The notes under the pieces are model-generated. The model saw nothing but the letters and a program-made list of their open reading frames with translations, did not search any database and was not told the origin of the DNA. This document shows, in pieces, positions 52,201-63,610 of a stretch of DNA of 64,000 nt. Position 1 is the first letter of the stretch. Every line of letters starts with the position of its first letter. The position numbers and the translations under genes were made by a program. This DNA is from Aphrocallistes beatrix. Its lineage: Eukaryota; Porifera; Hexactinellida; Sceptrulophora; Aphrocallistidae. Where the stretch lies: the NCBI GenBank assembly GCA_963281255.1, contig OY725504.1, forward strand, positions 744,001 to 808,000. The letters are read 5' to 3'.

Positions 52201-55200
52201 GACGTTTAGAATACTTTGGAATTCCAAATCAATTGCCACCTATAATATTCAAGCTTCGATACAGTATAATATTATTTACGTAGTACACATTCCAATGTTC
52301 AACTCGGTTGCTTTGATAAAATAGTACGTACTTACAAATGTATCTAATATATTTATACTTACAATAATATTACAAATTCAGAAATGAAATCAGAAGAAGC
52401 AATGGATTTCCTGACACGAATCAGGAAGAATCTGCCAGGAATCGAGGACTTCCTACAGGCTACGCTGGTGAAAGAGCACCTCTCCAAGCAAGCGAGGGAT
52501 GAACTCCACTCCATTCTCCACATATTATCGCACATACAGTTAGCCGCCCTTCCCTCCCAGGGCAAGAGGACGGTTAAAAAGCCGCGAACGCACCCTCCCC
52601 CCTCCCACAGCTCCACTAGCAACGCATCAGAGCGGACGCAGAGTCTGTCCGCCTCCTTAGGTAGCAGTGCGACGCACACCGAAACAGACACAGAGCAGTC
52701 TATTGCTTCGTTCGACTCTCCTTTCTCCTCTCCCACACGCACAGTCCGACTTTTCTCTGGTAAGAATTTAAATAATGCAATTCAGAGAAAGTATCAGTTC
52801 AGACCTAATACGTTGATTCGTAGTGTTTAGAGTGAATGGAATTAATAGTTGACCATATCATAAAAAATGAATTTTATTTGTGCGTGGAACAATTTTCTCA
52901 GAACTGTAGATGATTGCAAACATCGGCTCGACCAGGTTATACGAGGCTGGGTGGGAGTGTTACATAGGATGTAGGCGTGCTCCATACTTCGACATTGTAG
53001 GAAGAACAGTGAGGATTGGCATGACTAATCCATGGTGTCTATGGTTGCAGGTGTACTAATAGTACTCATGGGTCCCAAGGGTAAGGTGCGGGTTTAATTA
53101 ACCCCGCTAATAGGCACCATATCTCAGATTTATAATTCTGTAGCCAGTTTCGTCCCTATTATTTTCTAAAACTTGGCGAATTGGAATTATTCGTATCGGA
53201 GATATTAGCTGCTAGGGGATTCTGGCTCGCAAACAAATTTAAAATTTCTTCTCATTGAAACGCTATTCCTGAATTCTGAGACTATTTTAGAATCAAATTG
53301 AATGTTCCTTGCTCACAAATGACAGCGATAAAAACTAAATAAATATTTCGGGCTAAATTTTATCAGTTTATGACTACCAAATTAAATAGATCTGTGAGCA
53401 AATGCAGATTTGAGTTGTATAATATCACCCTGATGCCTGATGGTGATAGGATATGTACATGTATGTAGGTACTTGCTCTACCGCGGAAGTAAAGGACTGC
53501 AAGACGGAGTGTGCGAGTTCTAGTCGAGTGATAGAGTGCAAGAAGAGAAGAGACAAACAGCCAGTGGCAGTGAGTAGGTCTGGAAGGACAATCAAGGTGG
53601 CTGGTAGCAGGACCAACTCGGATTACGTCACTGAGAGTGTAAACAGAGGAAAGAGGAGAAAACGAGGTGTGATATGTTTACTTAATCATACGAAATGTTA
53701 ACATTTATGCACTAATCCTAACTAATATTAATGAATATTATGTAAAGAAATTGAAAAAAGGAATATTTTTATAATATATCCCTCCTACAAATATTCTTCA
53801 GCAAGAAACGGTTGAACTCTGTTGCGAACATTGATGGTTTACCAAATTATTCGCCTCAGCAGAACAAATAATAATTAAATGGATAAATTTATCTTTCTTA
53901 TAAAAAAATGAATAATAATACCATGTCAACCTAGTATATAAATTTCCTGAACTAATGAAAGTCCCTACGTTTCAGTCCTATATTTAGGACTGAGTTCAAT
54001 GTTACTAATAAGAAAAAAAACATTAAAAAAATGTTTCCACAGGATAATGAAACCATTTCAAATTAAGGAATACACAATTTCCTTAATTTGAGATGGTGCC
54101 ATTATTTTGTCGAACCAATTTTTTTGTAGTTCTAAGATGTATTCAGATGAATTGTTGAAAATTGGATTTTTATTAAATAACATAACATACATTTACAATA
54201 ATGATCTTTTTTTATGAAAGTTCACTGTAGTAGTCCAACTTTCAGTTACAAGGTTCAGTCATGTGTAATAAACTTTAGAGAACTCCGATTCAACACAATC
54301 ACCCTCTCCAACTAAGAAGCACAAGCCACAGCCAACTCACAATCTCTCTAAACAGCATCCTATCTGTAAACATATCTCTATGAAAACTTCAATTACGAAC
54401 TGGACAGAGACAACTAAGAGAAAGAAGGAGACTCTTCTCAACAAAATCTTGCCACAGGACAATGTACCCGTTTCGATCAATTGAAAATCCACACATAAAA
54501 CCGACATATTGCGAGTGTACCATCACTTAGATGCTTTAAACACATTACCATATATGGAACAGAGTTTATGTACAGATATATGATTTATAAAATAGAAGTT
54601 TACTTACTTTACTCATCTATTGGAATTATGACATATTACTTGTACATTTTTATCTTTCAAGAAATCAATAAACTGACTCATAATCCATCACTTGAAAGCA
54701 GTGGTCTTCAAAAATATTTGATGGGGGGGGGGGCTTATTCTAATAAAAATGTTATGTTTGACAAGCAAAACTTAATCTCAAAATACAGTATAAGTGGGGA
54801 AGATGAGCATCATGGTATACCACTCACCCTCCTCTCCATTCCACGGTTATAATTCTAATAGTAATATTCCATTAAGCGCTAGGTTAATAAATAACATCAT
54901 TTTTGAGTCAAATAGTAACCACGATCTCAAAAGCTTATTTTTATTTTTATCATATTATCCAAGAATCGTGGGGCATTTATTTCCGAGAATAGGAAAATCT
55001 CGTTGAAAATTTTAATCTCGACTAACCATAGAGCAATAATTTTAGAAATTCCTTCCAAAATTGAGCACAATATTCTAGAGTCTAGAGTTCCCTACTTTTA
55101 GAGATTAATTTTAATGGTGTGAGGCTTATAGAGGTAGATTTATATGTAAATAACTTCGTCTCGAACACTCTACCCTCAATTATAGAGAGCCCGCTTATAG

Positions 55201-58200
55201 AGGTTGCAACTAATACTACTCTCAAATTTGTACTTCGCTGATGCTTTCTAACTAGAATCCGATTGGTAGAAAGCTGCCACAGCTTTAAGAGACAAAGGTA
55301 GTTGTGAAAGATACTAATTGTTTAGAATATCATATGCAATATTGTTTAAAACATGTGATAGCGTTGGTTATGATAAGAGCTTTGAAGTAATGTATGAAAG
55401 TGATCAAATCCCTCAAGCATCATATGATGCACAAAGATGGGATAACATAATATATATAATTAGTTGTACACCTGACTTACAGTGAATTACCTCATAAGGG
55501 ATAGTAAAATAGTGATTTTAACTCTTCAAAGGATGGGGATTACGAAAATAAACTTTGGAAAGTTGAGATTTTTTTTAGGGGAATTAAGTTCAAACCACTG
55601 TCTATCGTTTATCCTCGTGGCCAGTGCATGGAGATACGTTATATGGAAACATTCCTCGCTTACCATAATAAGAAATCCCTGATGTGTAAACAGGTAGTTC
55701 GGATGTTGTCTCTAATAATTAGTTCCATTTAATAAATAATTTATGTAATACTGGTTTTGTATTGGAACAGTTGACTACGAGCAGATGTCATCAAAGAGAC
55801 AACACAGAAAAAGGATTTGAAATCAAAACATGTACAGATTTTATTCAAATTCTGTAGAAGTTGATTTGCAAATGTCCAATGATTTGAACTCATAGCATAG
55901 AGTCTAGTCTTTATGCACACTTCCAAGATAAAGTATTAAACTGGAACAGTTATGGAAAATAATGCTATCTGGCAACAAAATATGTGTCATATAATATAAC
56001 CGAGGAATTCTACTTTGGATCAATTTAAGTTCACAGTTAGATTAAATTCTGGAGTTCATAGATGACTCACTTCTGTAATAGTGTAATTATGCGATGTATT
56101 TGCTTGTGTGCAGACAGTTTGAAGTTTAAGTTTCGTGGAGATATGTTTATCGAACAAGCATAAATTATCCTTAGGTCAACTAAACTAAATTTAGGCAGCT
56201 TTACCGTGTTCAAGACATTACACAATCCACCACCAATTCCTGACTTCATTCTGACCGGTGTACTTTTAATCAGTACGATAGAATTAGCGTTTTAATTCCT
56301 AATCTATTCGATATCAAATTTTCCTCCTTTTATTGATAATTACTCAAATTTCATAAATATAGATAATGAAGCATTTTAAAGATAAATTGATGATGGTAGA
56401 GCCATTTTAAATTTCGCGAACTGACACAAACTAATTGCTGCAGTAGAATGCATTTTACTATTCGAGGTATTTTGATAATAGTAGAAAACCAGTTTAATAT
56501 GTTAGATACTACAGTTTTTAGGGAAACTAATCAGCATTTTCAAAATAGAAAAATATAATATTCATAAATTCAAGCACTGTTCTACTCAAATTGGTAAATT
56601 TGTTCTACTAATTAAAGTAGTTACTTCGACTTAAAAGGGTTTATTACTTCTACAGATTAAGCAAGACTCTACCAACTTATCTATGTATACATTGCTTGTA
56701 CAAGTGGATAGGAACTCAGTCAAGATGGAGAATTGGCTATTAGTTCATTTCTACCTTTGAGTGCTTCTGAAATCTTCCTGAAAGCAGAAGTAGAGGATCT
56801 CATACTCCCGGCAACTCTCGCGGGTGCTTCATTCAACATGTCCGAGAAAGTGATCGTATTCGCTCCTGATTTCGTGGGTTTGTGCTTGAAAGAACTGGCT
56901 GTTGTCTTTCGCAAATGCGCTTGAGCTTTCGCCTGAGCCTCGTTTCTTTTAGACTGTCGCTTCTCAAAATTCTTTAATGATCTTCATAAGTAAAATTATA
57001 AAAGTTCTCTATGTATATAATGCGTCATGATAATTTTCATATAATTTTTTGTTTGCGTTTCAAAAAGACAAACTGAATTGTTCTAGTTTAGCTGTTAGTT
57101 CAAATTTCATCTATGAATAATGATTTTACACAGAAAAATAATAACCATTACACAAAGGGATAAATTTAGTTCAAAATACTCCAGAAACAAAATAGATACG
57201 TATTAAGAAATGATTGGCTGAAAAATTTTTAGTCATGAGCATTTTTGCTTATGAATACTAGATCAATTTCCATATGTAAATTTTAAGTCGAGTATATCCC
57301 AAGTTCAGGAAAGGAATGTTCACGAGATAGCATATCAGAATGATTTGTTTGTGAATTCTAATTCAAGACTCGTGAAAAACTCGAGCCTTACCTAAAAAGT
57401 TCAAATGGGGGAAAGTGGAAATTACCCAATACCAAATATACCATACAAGGAGAAGGTTGTAGTCTTGATGCACGTTGGGATTAGAAGAACCATAAACTAT
57501 TTATATTCCCAGGTGCTATGATTTGAACAAATCAATTCAAAGTTTGCTGATCAGGTATTCTTTAGTATTTGAAGTCTAACCTTCTCCTCTACAGTTCCTA
57601 TCAGGAACTTAAGCATGGCAGTATTTGGGTACAAATTACTATCGTTTGATGTTACCCACGAGTTCGCCAAAATTGGGTGATTTTTGGGAACTACAAACAG
57701 ATGTGCATAGCTAATCTCAATTCGACAATCTACCGTGGAAACTGAGCGCATGAGCATACCATGTAGAAAACCAGCAGGTGTATTTCTGTTATAATTGTAG
57801 AGTACCCGGGAGACATAATCACTCACGAGGCTACTAGGCTTAGTAGATTCACCTATTTGTTGGTAAATCTTCAGAGAAATGCTCAAAGCCTGACTTTTCA
57901 GATGGGAAGTAGATTCGGAGAAAATGGAAGAAAATTCCTGTGTTGTAGACCATAGTTAATTTCTACATGAGTTTCGACATTGTAAATTCATAGAAAAAAT
58001 GTACGGTGTGGTTCTTCTACCATGGTAGCTTTAAATTTTAATCGACAACACCTGGAAGAAGTGGTCTCGTTTACAAGGCTGGCATTCTTGATCTTTTGTA
58101 ACATTGTTTTCAATGGTAACATACTTGAGGCTCAGAATCATGAAGTATATGTTAAAATACACAATATCAAGTTAACATATTGATAGTGTATCAAATTCCA

Positions 58201-61200
58201 TTTAATTTGCCCACATTAAGTGAGTTTCTATGTGCATGACAAGAATCTGTTGTCATTTGAGATAATCATTCTTAGAATGATATCGCTAAATAAGGGGTGG
58301 AAAGGCTGATTTTAGAATTGGTTTTCATAATGATCTACCAGGTTTAATTGTACGCAGCTTTGTCATCATTGACCATTTTATCAAGGTAATGATAATGCTT
58401 GGAATCGCTTGCTTTGAAATTAGTATTTCAAGAATGATTATTTGATGAAATAAAGATTGAGACCACGCAAACCAGTTACACACGTATTCGGTTACGTCCT
58501 TAGTAACAGTAAGAATATTACAAACAAAACACAATTCATTGTTACCTTGTCTTAAGCTTGTCTACCAGATATTTGTTCGTTAGCTCCATTCTCACACTGA
58601 GTGTGTCCAGGAACCTAAAGCACTCTCCTCGATTATACTTTATTGCTAAGTGACTCGGGTTCTCTCTGTTGTCATTGAATGACCAGATGGAGGCTCCACA
58701 TTCCAGGAGGCAACGGAGGTTGGACAGGTTCCCGTGTGCTGCTGCCAGGTGTACCGCCGTGTTACCATCCTTGTCAGGCTTGTCAGGATCGGCTCTGAAA
58801 GGAATTAATATTGCAATATTAGGACGGTATTATTAAAGAAGTTTTACAGGGTAATGCAGAAATGGTTCGACTTTTCGAAAAAGGAAATAGTTCGACTTTT
58901 TATCATTAGGATTAATGGTGGTTTTCATGTGAACTATTTCCTTTTTTGGAAAGTCGAACTATTTCCGGCTTTTGTGCGAACTATTTCCACCATATCGTTT
59001 TACAGACTTGTCTCTCGTTAACTTGCGTTATAACCAAAGTTGCAACGAAATGCTTTTTAATCCGACATTCTAGTAATATTAAAATGCAGACATTGTTTGG
59101 ATTATAGCAGAACTCCGTATATTGTTATAAAGAAATAAAATAGAAGTCGTAAGGGGTTCGTTGTAACAGGTGATGAATCAACCTGATTATACGTACAAAT
59201 ATTTTCAAGCAATCTTGATTGAGTACGTATCACAAGTTTTTATTATCTCAAAAGTTCTAGCCGAGTAAATTTTGTGGAGGTTCAGGATTCAGACGACTGT
59301 ACTTTTATAAAAGTGAACATAATTTACAGGGTATTGTAAAAATAGAATTCATGTGTTACATTCTGACAATGTATGTCATGGTTGGAGATAACCGGAGCAT
59401 GAATACACCGATATCTATTATTGGGGATTAGGAAAGTACCAAGTCAGAACACGGCTACGTACGTCAATGCCTTTACACATAAGCCTTGAACTCTGAAGAA
59501 ATCTCAACTATTGTGTTGGTTTGCATTAAATTCTACTGACTTTCTATTCAATTAGTGGTTGAAAGCTATGCAAGTACTTTACCGTCCAAAAATTCAGGGA
59601 CAGGAGGTGAAATAGACTTTAGCCTGAGGTCGTATAGGTATGTGTGTTTAACCAGTACTGAATTAATAAACAGCTAGTACGTAATAAGTATATCTTTTTA
59701 GCGGAGAGGATGTGGTTGATAAGATAGACTAATGTTTCCCTAATATCTAATTGTGCAATACAAGTATTATATTATGCAAATATAACCTTTAAAGTATGCA
59801 TGATTAAGTTAAACTTCTATTTGTTAAATGCATTTTCTTTATATGGTCATAACCTATCATGATAGTTTCGGTGAAGCTAAAAAACATAACTAAGGTACCG
59901 AGAAATAGGTGGATTTTAGGTGGACACGTTGGTTGATCGAACAGTCTAGAAAACTAAAATGCAAAATCATTTTCTTAATCATACAGGGATTGTAGCCAGA
60001 ATAATCTAGAAAAAGATTAGGAAGAAAATTACAAATTCCTAAAAAGGATGTAAAGCCTATCATTTGCATAAAAGGAAAGATGTGCTTATTGTTCAGTTTA
60101 TACAGTTATCGACCAACATATTCTTATACAATAATTAATAAATACGTACATGCCAACCTGAGCTATGATAAAAGCGGGACGCAGTGTTGAATTTCGCGAG
60201 ACATGGCGGGACAATAGAAAAACCAATAAAGTATTATACATAGAATACAAAAAAGCGGGATATGATGGAGAAATTTCATGTAAAAGCGGGACGTCCCTCC
60301 AAAAATTGGACAGTTGGCAAGTATGCAAATATATTATGGCTATACTGAAATAAAATCGAGGTCTCTAATACTTCGTTAAAAAACTGTGCATCAGTGGTTA
60401 CGGTATGACACACAAACGAATTCAAGCAAATAGAACTGTAATCGCTTATTAACTTAAATTTAATGAACTAATTAGAAAATCACTTTTATCTTAATTCTAA
60501 AATAAGAAAAGCTTTTACAGTAATAATTAATTATTTACAAATAGTCAGAAATAATTTGTTGAAATTTCCCAACAAGACATTCGTGTTAAGATATGCGGTT
60601 ACTACTTTGATATAACTAACTAAGGTTAATATATCAGAGATTTTTCCCTACTCTCTAACCAATAGATATCAAATGCTCGGTGATAAGAGAAATTTAACAT
60701 AGTTGAACGTAATCTAATAGGAATAACTTGGGCAATGAGATTATCTCAGCCATATTAAAACATACACCTGCAATTACATCTCTCCCATCTGCTCTCATTA
60801 TTAAATATTGTGGATAAGAACGTCTTATTTTTAGAAATTATCCCTTTGTTGTTACATATATACGTATTTAGATATGGATATTCATGGCCTTCCCACATCC
60901 CGTCTATCAATCTCTGATTAGTTATGAATGATGCTTACTAGTAACTTACATACTACAATATAATTTAACGCAAAATTATTGTTTTCACTTCCCAACATTT
61001 AAATAATTTTGTTAATATCTTCTTTTCAATTTCCCCAAAAATATATTCTCACCAACCGATATATTTAGATCTTGAGTTCAACTTTCATTGTAGTTAGTAG
61101 GTTAACTCATTGGTGGATTACATAATTATTATTCAAGATTTGTGCCGTTGAAAGGAATAGAAAGAAATTTCATTTTATTTCAGAATAACATTGAATTACT

Positions 61201-62040
61201 ATATCACATCAATTACCTCATATCTGAATGAACAAGAACGAACTATTTCCTCAGCAATGTTTCAATATGGTTTAAAAATAGATATTAAATTCGTAATCCA
61301 TAAAAGTTGATTTCATACTTTCATGTAAAGGTTAGTTTCATTATACTCACCGTAGATCCGAAAGCATCGGGGCGAACTTTTAGCCCCATTTACAACCAAA
61401 ATTAGTAGATAGATAGATTCAGGTATAAGAAACATTTTCATTGAATATAACCACACGGGTATTCAAGAAATGGTAGAAGGGAATAATCCACTGTTAATCT
61501 TAATTCTAACGGTAACAAAACAATTAACACACTCTTTGGGGAGAGGTGATTATTCGAGGGAGGCGATTATTGGAGATTGGCTACTATTCGAGTACGTATC
61601 GCGGTATTTGAAATGAAAGTACTTGAATTGTAAACAAAAAAATTGTAAATAATAAAAGATTCGAACTAGAAAAGAGTGATTCTTAAAATATGCTGATATA
61701 TTCTAACAGAAAGGTTGATTACTACGTAAGTTTATTGGGTTAATTAGAATCGAATTAGAAGAACTAAATGTGTACTAACCAAAAGTAAAAAATCACATTG
61801 GAAAATTTTAAAAACGAATCTCTACTAATCTTAACTAAAATAATCGTATCGTGTTTACCCTTTAGAAAGAAGTAGCTTGACTGTCTCACTGTTGCTACGC
61901 CAAGCTGCCCAGTGGATAGGCGCCAATCCACTTCCGTCGTTCTTGTTAATATCCCGCTTAGAGGCTCGTATAATCACTGCCAAGTCTCCGTCTCTGGCTG
62001 CTAGGTGCAGCTCTGTGCCCGGGATTCCCTGCTGTGACAT
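49243..62040 (-). CDS. USH1G: USH1G/SANS (ANKS4B-type) ankyrin-SAM scaffold
   Basis: Minus-strand exons 62040-61859, 58794-58546, 56981-56755, 51780-51528, probably 51318-51243, and 49519-49243. SANS and ANKS4B link harmonin, myosin VIIa and cadherins in stereocilia, photoreceptors and microvilli. Exons 1-2 encode three ankyrin repeats (TELHLAARDGDLAVII, GLAPIHWAAWRSNSE, GNTAVHLAAAHGNL) ending YLVDKLKTR, as in SANS. Exon 3 gives a basic helical region (SLKNFEKRQSKRNEAQAK) and exon 4 a low-complexity middle. The last exon is a SAM domain with CSDEDLQAINVPLGPRKKI, nearly identical to human SANS, ending in DSAV, a class I PDZ-binding end like human DTEL. Exon 5 ends in phase 0 but the SAM exon needs two carried bases. 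So one short exon is missing from this model or the exon 5 donor is wrong. Confidence 0.9.
50333..50491. mobile_element. pogo-like MITE in the USH1G gene
   Basis: Begins CAGTCAACTCCGCTTAATAG and ends CCTCTGACCCTATTATTACTG, with TA on both flanks. GGTTAATAGGGCTCTCAG and GCTTAATCGGG repeats inside. Related to 8321-8423. Confidence 0.65.
52384..54484 (+). CDS. Unknown basic, low-complexity protein, nested in USH1G intron 3 on the other strand
   Basis: Three exons, 52384-52759, 53469-53666 and 54279-54484, join in phase to 259 residues. Acceptor and donor sites are good, and a further acceptor (ATTCAG) lies two bases before the start codon, so a spliced leader is likely. Residues 1-60 are predicted helical (MDFLTRIRKNLPGIEDFLQA, DELHSILHILSHI). 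The rest is Ser/Thr-rich, then strongly basic with KKPRTHPPP, CKKRRDK and GKRRKR, which look like nuclear localisation signals. I recognise no family. Codon and base use resemble its neighbours, with a GC-rich exon 1. It lies wholly between USH1G exons 56755 and 51780 on the opposite strand. Confidence 0.65.
54039..54105. repeat. Short hairpin in intron of the nested gene
   Basis: AATGAAACCATTTCAAATTAAGGAA and TTCCTTAATTTGAGATGGTGCCATT are imperfect inverted copies of about 26 bases around an eight-base loop. It lies in intron 2 of the plus-strand nested gene. Confidence 0.65.
57551..58130 (-). CDS. Candidate coding segment in USH1G intron 2, unknown product
   Basis: Two plausible exons join in phase: about 58130-58052 (containing YVTIENNVTKDQECQPCKRD) and 57937-57551, the second starting after CAACACAG and reading 128 codons to TGA. 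Residues include YQQIGESTKPSSLVSDYVSR and YAHLFVVPKNHPILANSWVT. The composition looks like a globular protein, unlike the chance frames nearby. It does not join USH1G in phase, since reading through from exon 2 meets a stop. No first exon with a start codon was found, so it may be a small nested gene, a pseudogene, or chance. I recognise no family. Confidence 0.33.
58860..58992. repeat. Foldback repeat with GGAAATAGTTCGAC
   Basis: AAAAAGGAAATAGTTCGACT near the left is inverted against GTGAACTATTTCCTTTTTT and AGTCGAACTATTTCC to the right. The outer ends (TGGTTCGACTTTTCG and GAACTATTTCCA) are also inverted. It lies just upstream of USH1G exon 2. Confidence 0.6.
60151..60325. mobile_element. MITE with TTGGCA-type ends in USH1G intron 1
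   Basis: Starts CATGCCAACCTGAGCTATG and ends GGACAGTTGGCAAGTATG. It shares the interior CATGGCGGGAC and GGAGAAATTTCATGTAAAAG with 38338-38540, so the two are copies of one family. Confidence 0.7.
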
Positions 62041-62079
62041 TCTACTGGAGGACGCACTGAATACGTTGATACATTAATG

Positions 62080-62245
62080 CAGCGGTTTTCAACCTTTTTT
62101 GGCTGTGGACCTCCCTATAGCAATTTTCCTATATTCTGTGGACCCCCTCCTATTAACCATAATACAAAATTTCGAATCCTGTGGACCCCCTGATATCTTC
62201 TGTGGACCACTAAGGGGTCCATGGACCCCAGGTTGGGAACCACTG
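62080..62245. mobile_element. hAT-type MITE with exact 8-bp target duplication
   Basis: Ends CAGCGGTTTTCAACCTTTTT and GGTTGGGAACCACTG are inverted. The flanks are both CATTAATG (62072-62079 and 62246-62253). The interior has repeated GTGGACCCCCT. It sits about 30 bases upstream of the USH1G start codon, so it may lie in the 5' UTR or promoter. Confidence 0.88.
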
Positions 62246-62475
62246 CATTAATGTCTTAAAACTTGGTTAGCACATAGTAGAATTCTCATAATTATTCTGG
62301 TATATAGGGTTGGGGGATGTGAAAATTTGAGAAGTAGAAAAGGAAATATTTTTGAATTATTTCAAAAAGGGCAGCAACTGACTAAAATTAGTCCTGAAGA
62401 ACTTTCTATTTTCTGGAAAATGAACAAACAATGCAGCAGAAAGTCTATAATAGTAAAATAAAGTCATCCAATAAT

Positions 62476-62700
62476 TTCGAATTTCATGTCTTAATGAGAA
62501 TTCGACCAGGTGCCAACATATGAAATTTGACCTTTGGCATACATCTTAAATTCGAACTAATGCTACACATGAGATTCGATCTATAGCGTGCTATAGGTCG
62601 AATAGCATGTGTGACATTATTCCGAATTTAAGATGTATACCAAAAGTCAAATTTGTTGGCACCTGGTCGAATCCTCATAAGACATGAAATTAAATTCGGA
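62476..62700. repeat. Long hairpin with almost no loop
   Basis: Arms of about 110 bases are inverted and meet at CTATAGCGTGCTATAG near 62588. Matching blocks include TTCGACCAGGTGCCAACA with TGTTGGCACCTGGTCGAA, and ATACATCTTAAATTCG with CGAATTTAAGATGTAT. Further partial copies (TAATGTCACACGTGATATTC) continue to 62760. It could be a foldback transposon or the template of a hairpin RNA. Confidence 0.8.
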
Positions 62701-63610
62701 ATAATGTCACACGTGATATTCGACCTAACGCTGACATCGGAATTCGACCAAATACACAGCCCCATAAAGTTGAATACTTTTTCGGCTGAGGTTTATGTTA
62801 TTTAATGCATTTCGAGACAAATAGAAAAAATAGAGATGTATTCATACACTTTATCCGAAATCAGAGTTTCGATCTTGCTAATAATTTATCTTATGAGTCT
62901 GGCGGCAGAAGCAGTTTTCGATTTATTGATATGTAAATTTCTTAAAACAAACTTTTGTTTGGTCAGACAAATAAAAAATCTCTTTCGAAGGGCCCGCTCA
63001 ATAAAGACACAAAATTATTGTATTTGTATGCACGTATGTATACAAAATGTATTAATTAATGAATTGCACGTTATATCATCCTTTAATTAAATTTCAACGA
63101 TCCAGATAGATGAATGCTTTGAGGATATAAATATAAAGATAACATTAAAATTGTTTGTTTCCACCAATTTGAATCCTTTTCTGGGAAAAAGTGTTTAAAT
63201 TACGTTAGGCAAACTTTACTGAAAAATTCTAAAGAATTTGATGAGGATTGGGGAATTTCACTTTTAACTCTTACCTCAAATCATAATTACTTTCGATATG
63301 CATGCAAGTTCTAATACAGACGTGTATATTACTTACAATTTTGCCTAAGTAAGACTAGAAGCTATCTCTAATAACAGGTCTAAGCAATAATCTCATTGTG
63401 GGTACCATCGAACTTATATCATGCTAATTCTGAGGCTAAAAGTTTAAACATGTAGCCAATACGTGATCAAACTTTCTCAACTCGACGGAAACTTTTTGAC
63501 CAACAACATTATTGATAAAATCCCTACACTTTTTGCAATACTTTATCAGGCTTTAACAGTTAATTGACAAACTCTCACTATTTCAAATAATGCATCTGAG
63601 GAAATTATGT

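Larger units (their letters stand above)
62041..63610. other. USH1G-MDP1 intergenic region
   Basis: About 1.6 kb between USH1G and the MDP1 stop codon, both on the minus strand. It holds the hAT MITE at 62080, the hairpin at 62476-62700, the USH1G promoter and the MDP1 3' UTR. The frame at 62836-63090 has hydrophobic stretches but no similarity I recognise. Confidence 0.5.

Noticed and set aside
55741-56249. Two minus-strand frames of about 60 codons between USH1G exons
   Set aside because: Composition is like translated AT-rich intron and neither joins the USH1G exons in phase.
58325-58534. 69-codon minus-strand frame next to USH1G exon 2
   Set aside because: It begins within the intron and has no acceptor or similarity. 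Considered as a first exon for the orphan segment at 57551-58130, but phases do not fit.
62836-63090. 84-codon hydrophobic frame
   Set aside because: No similarity or gene context. Probably chance in AT-rich DNA.
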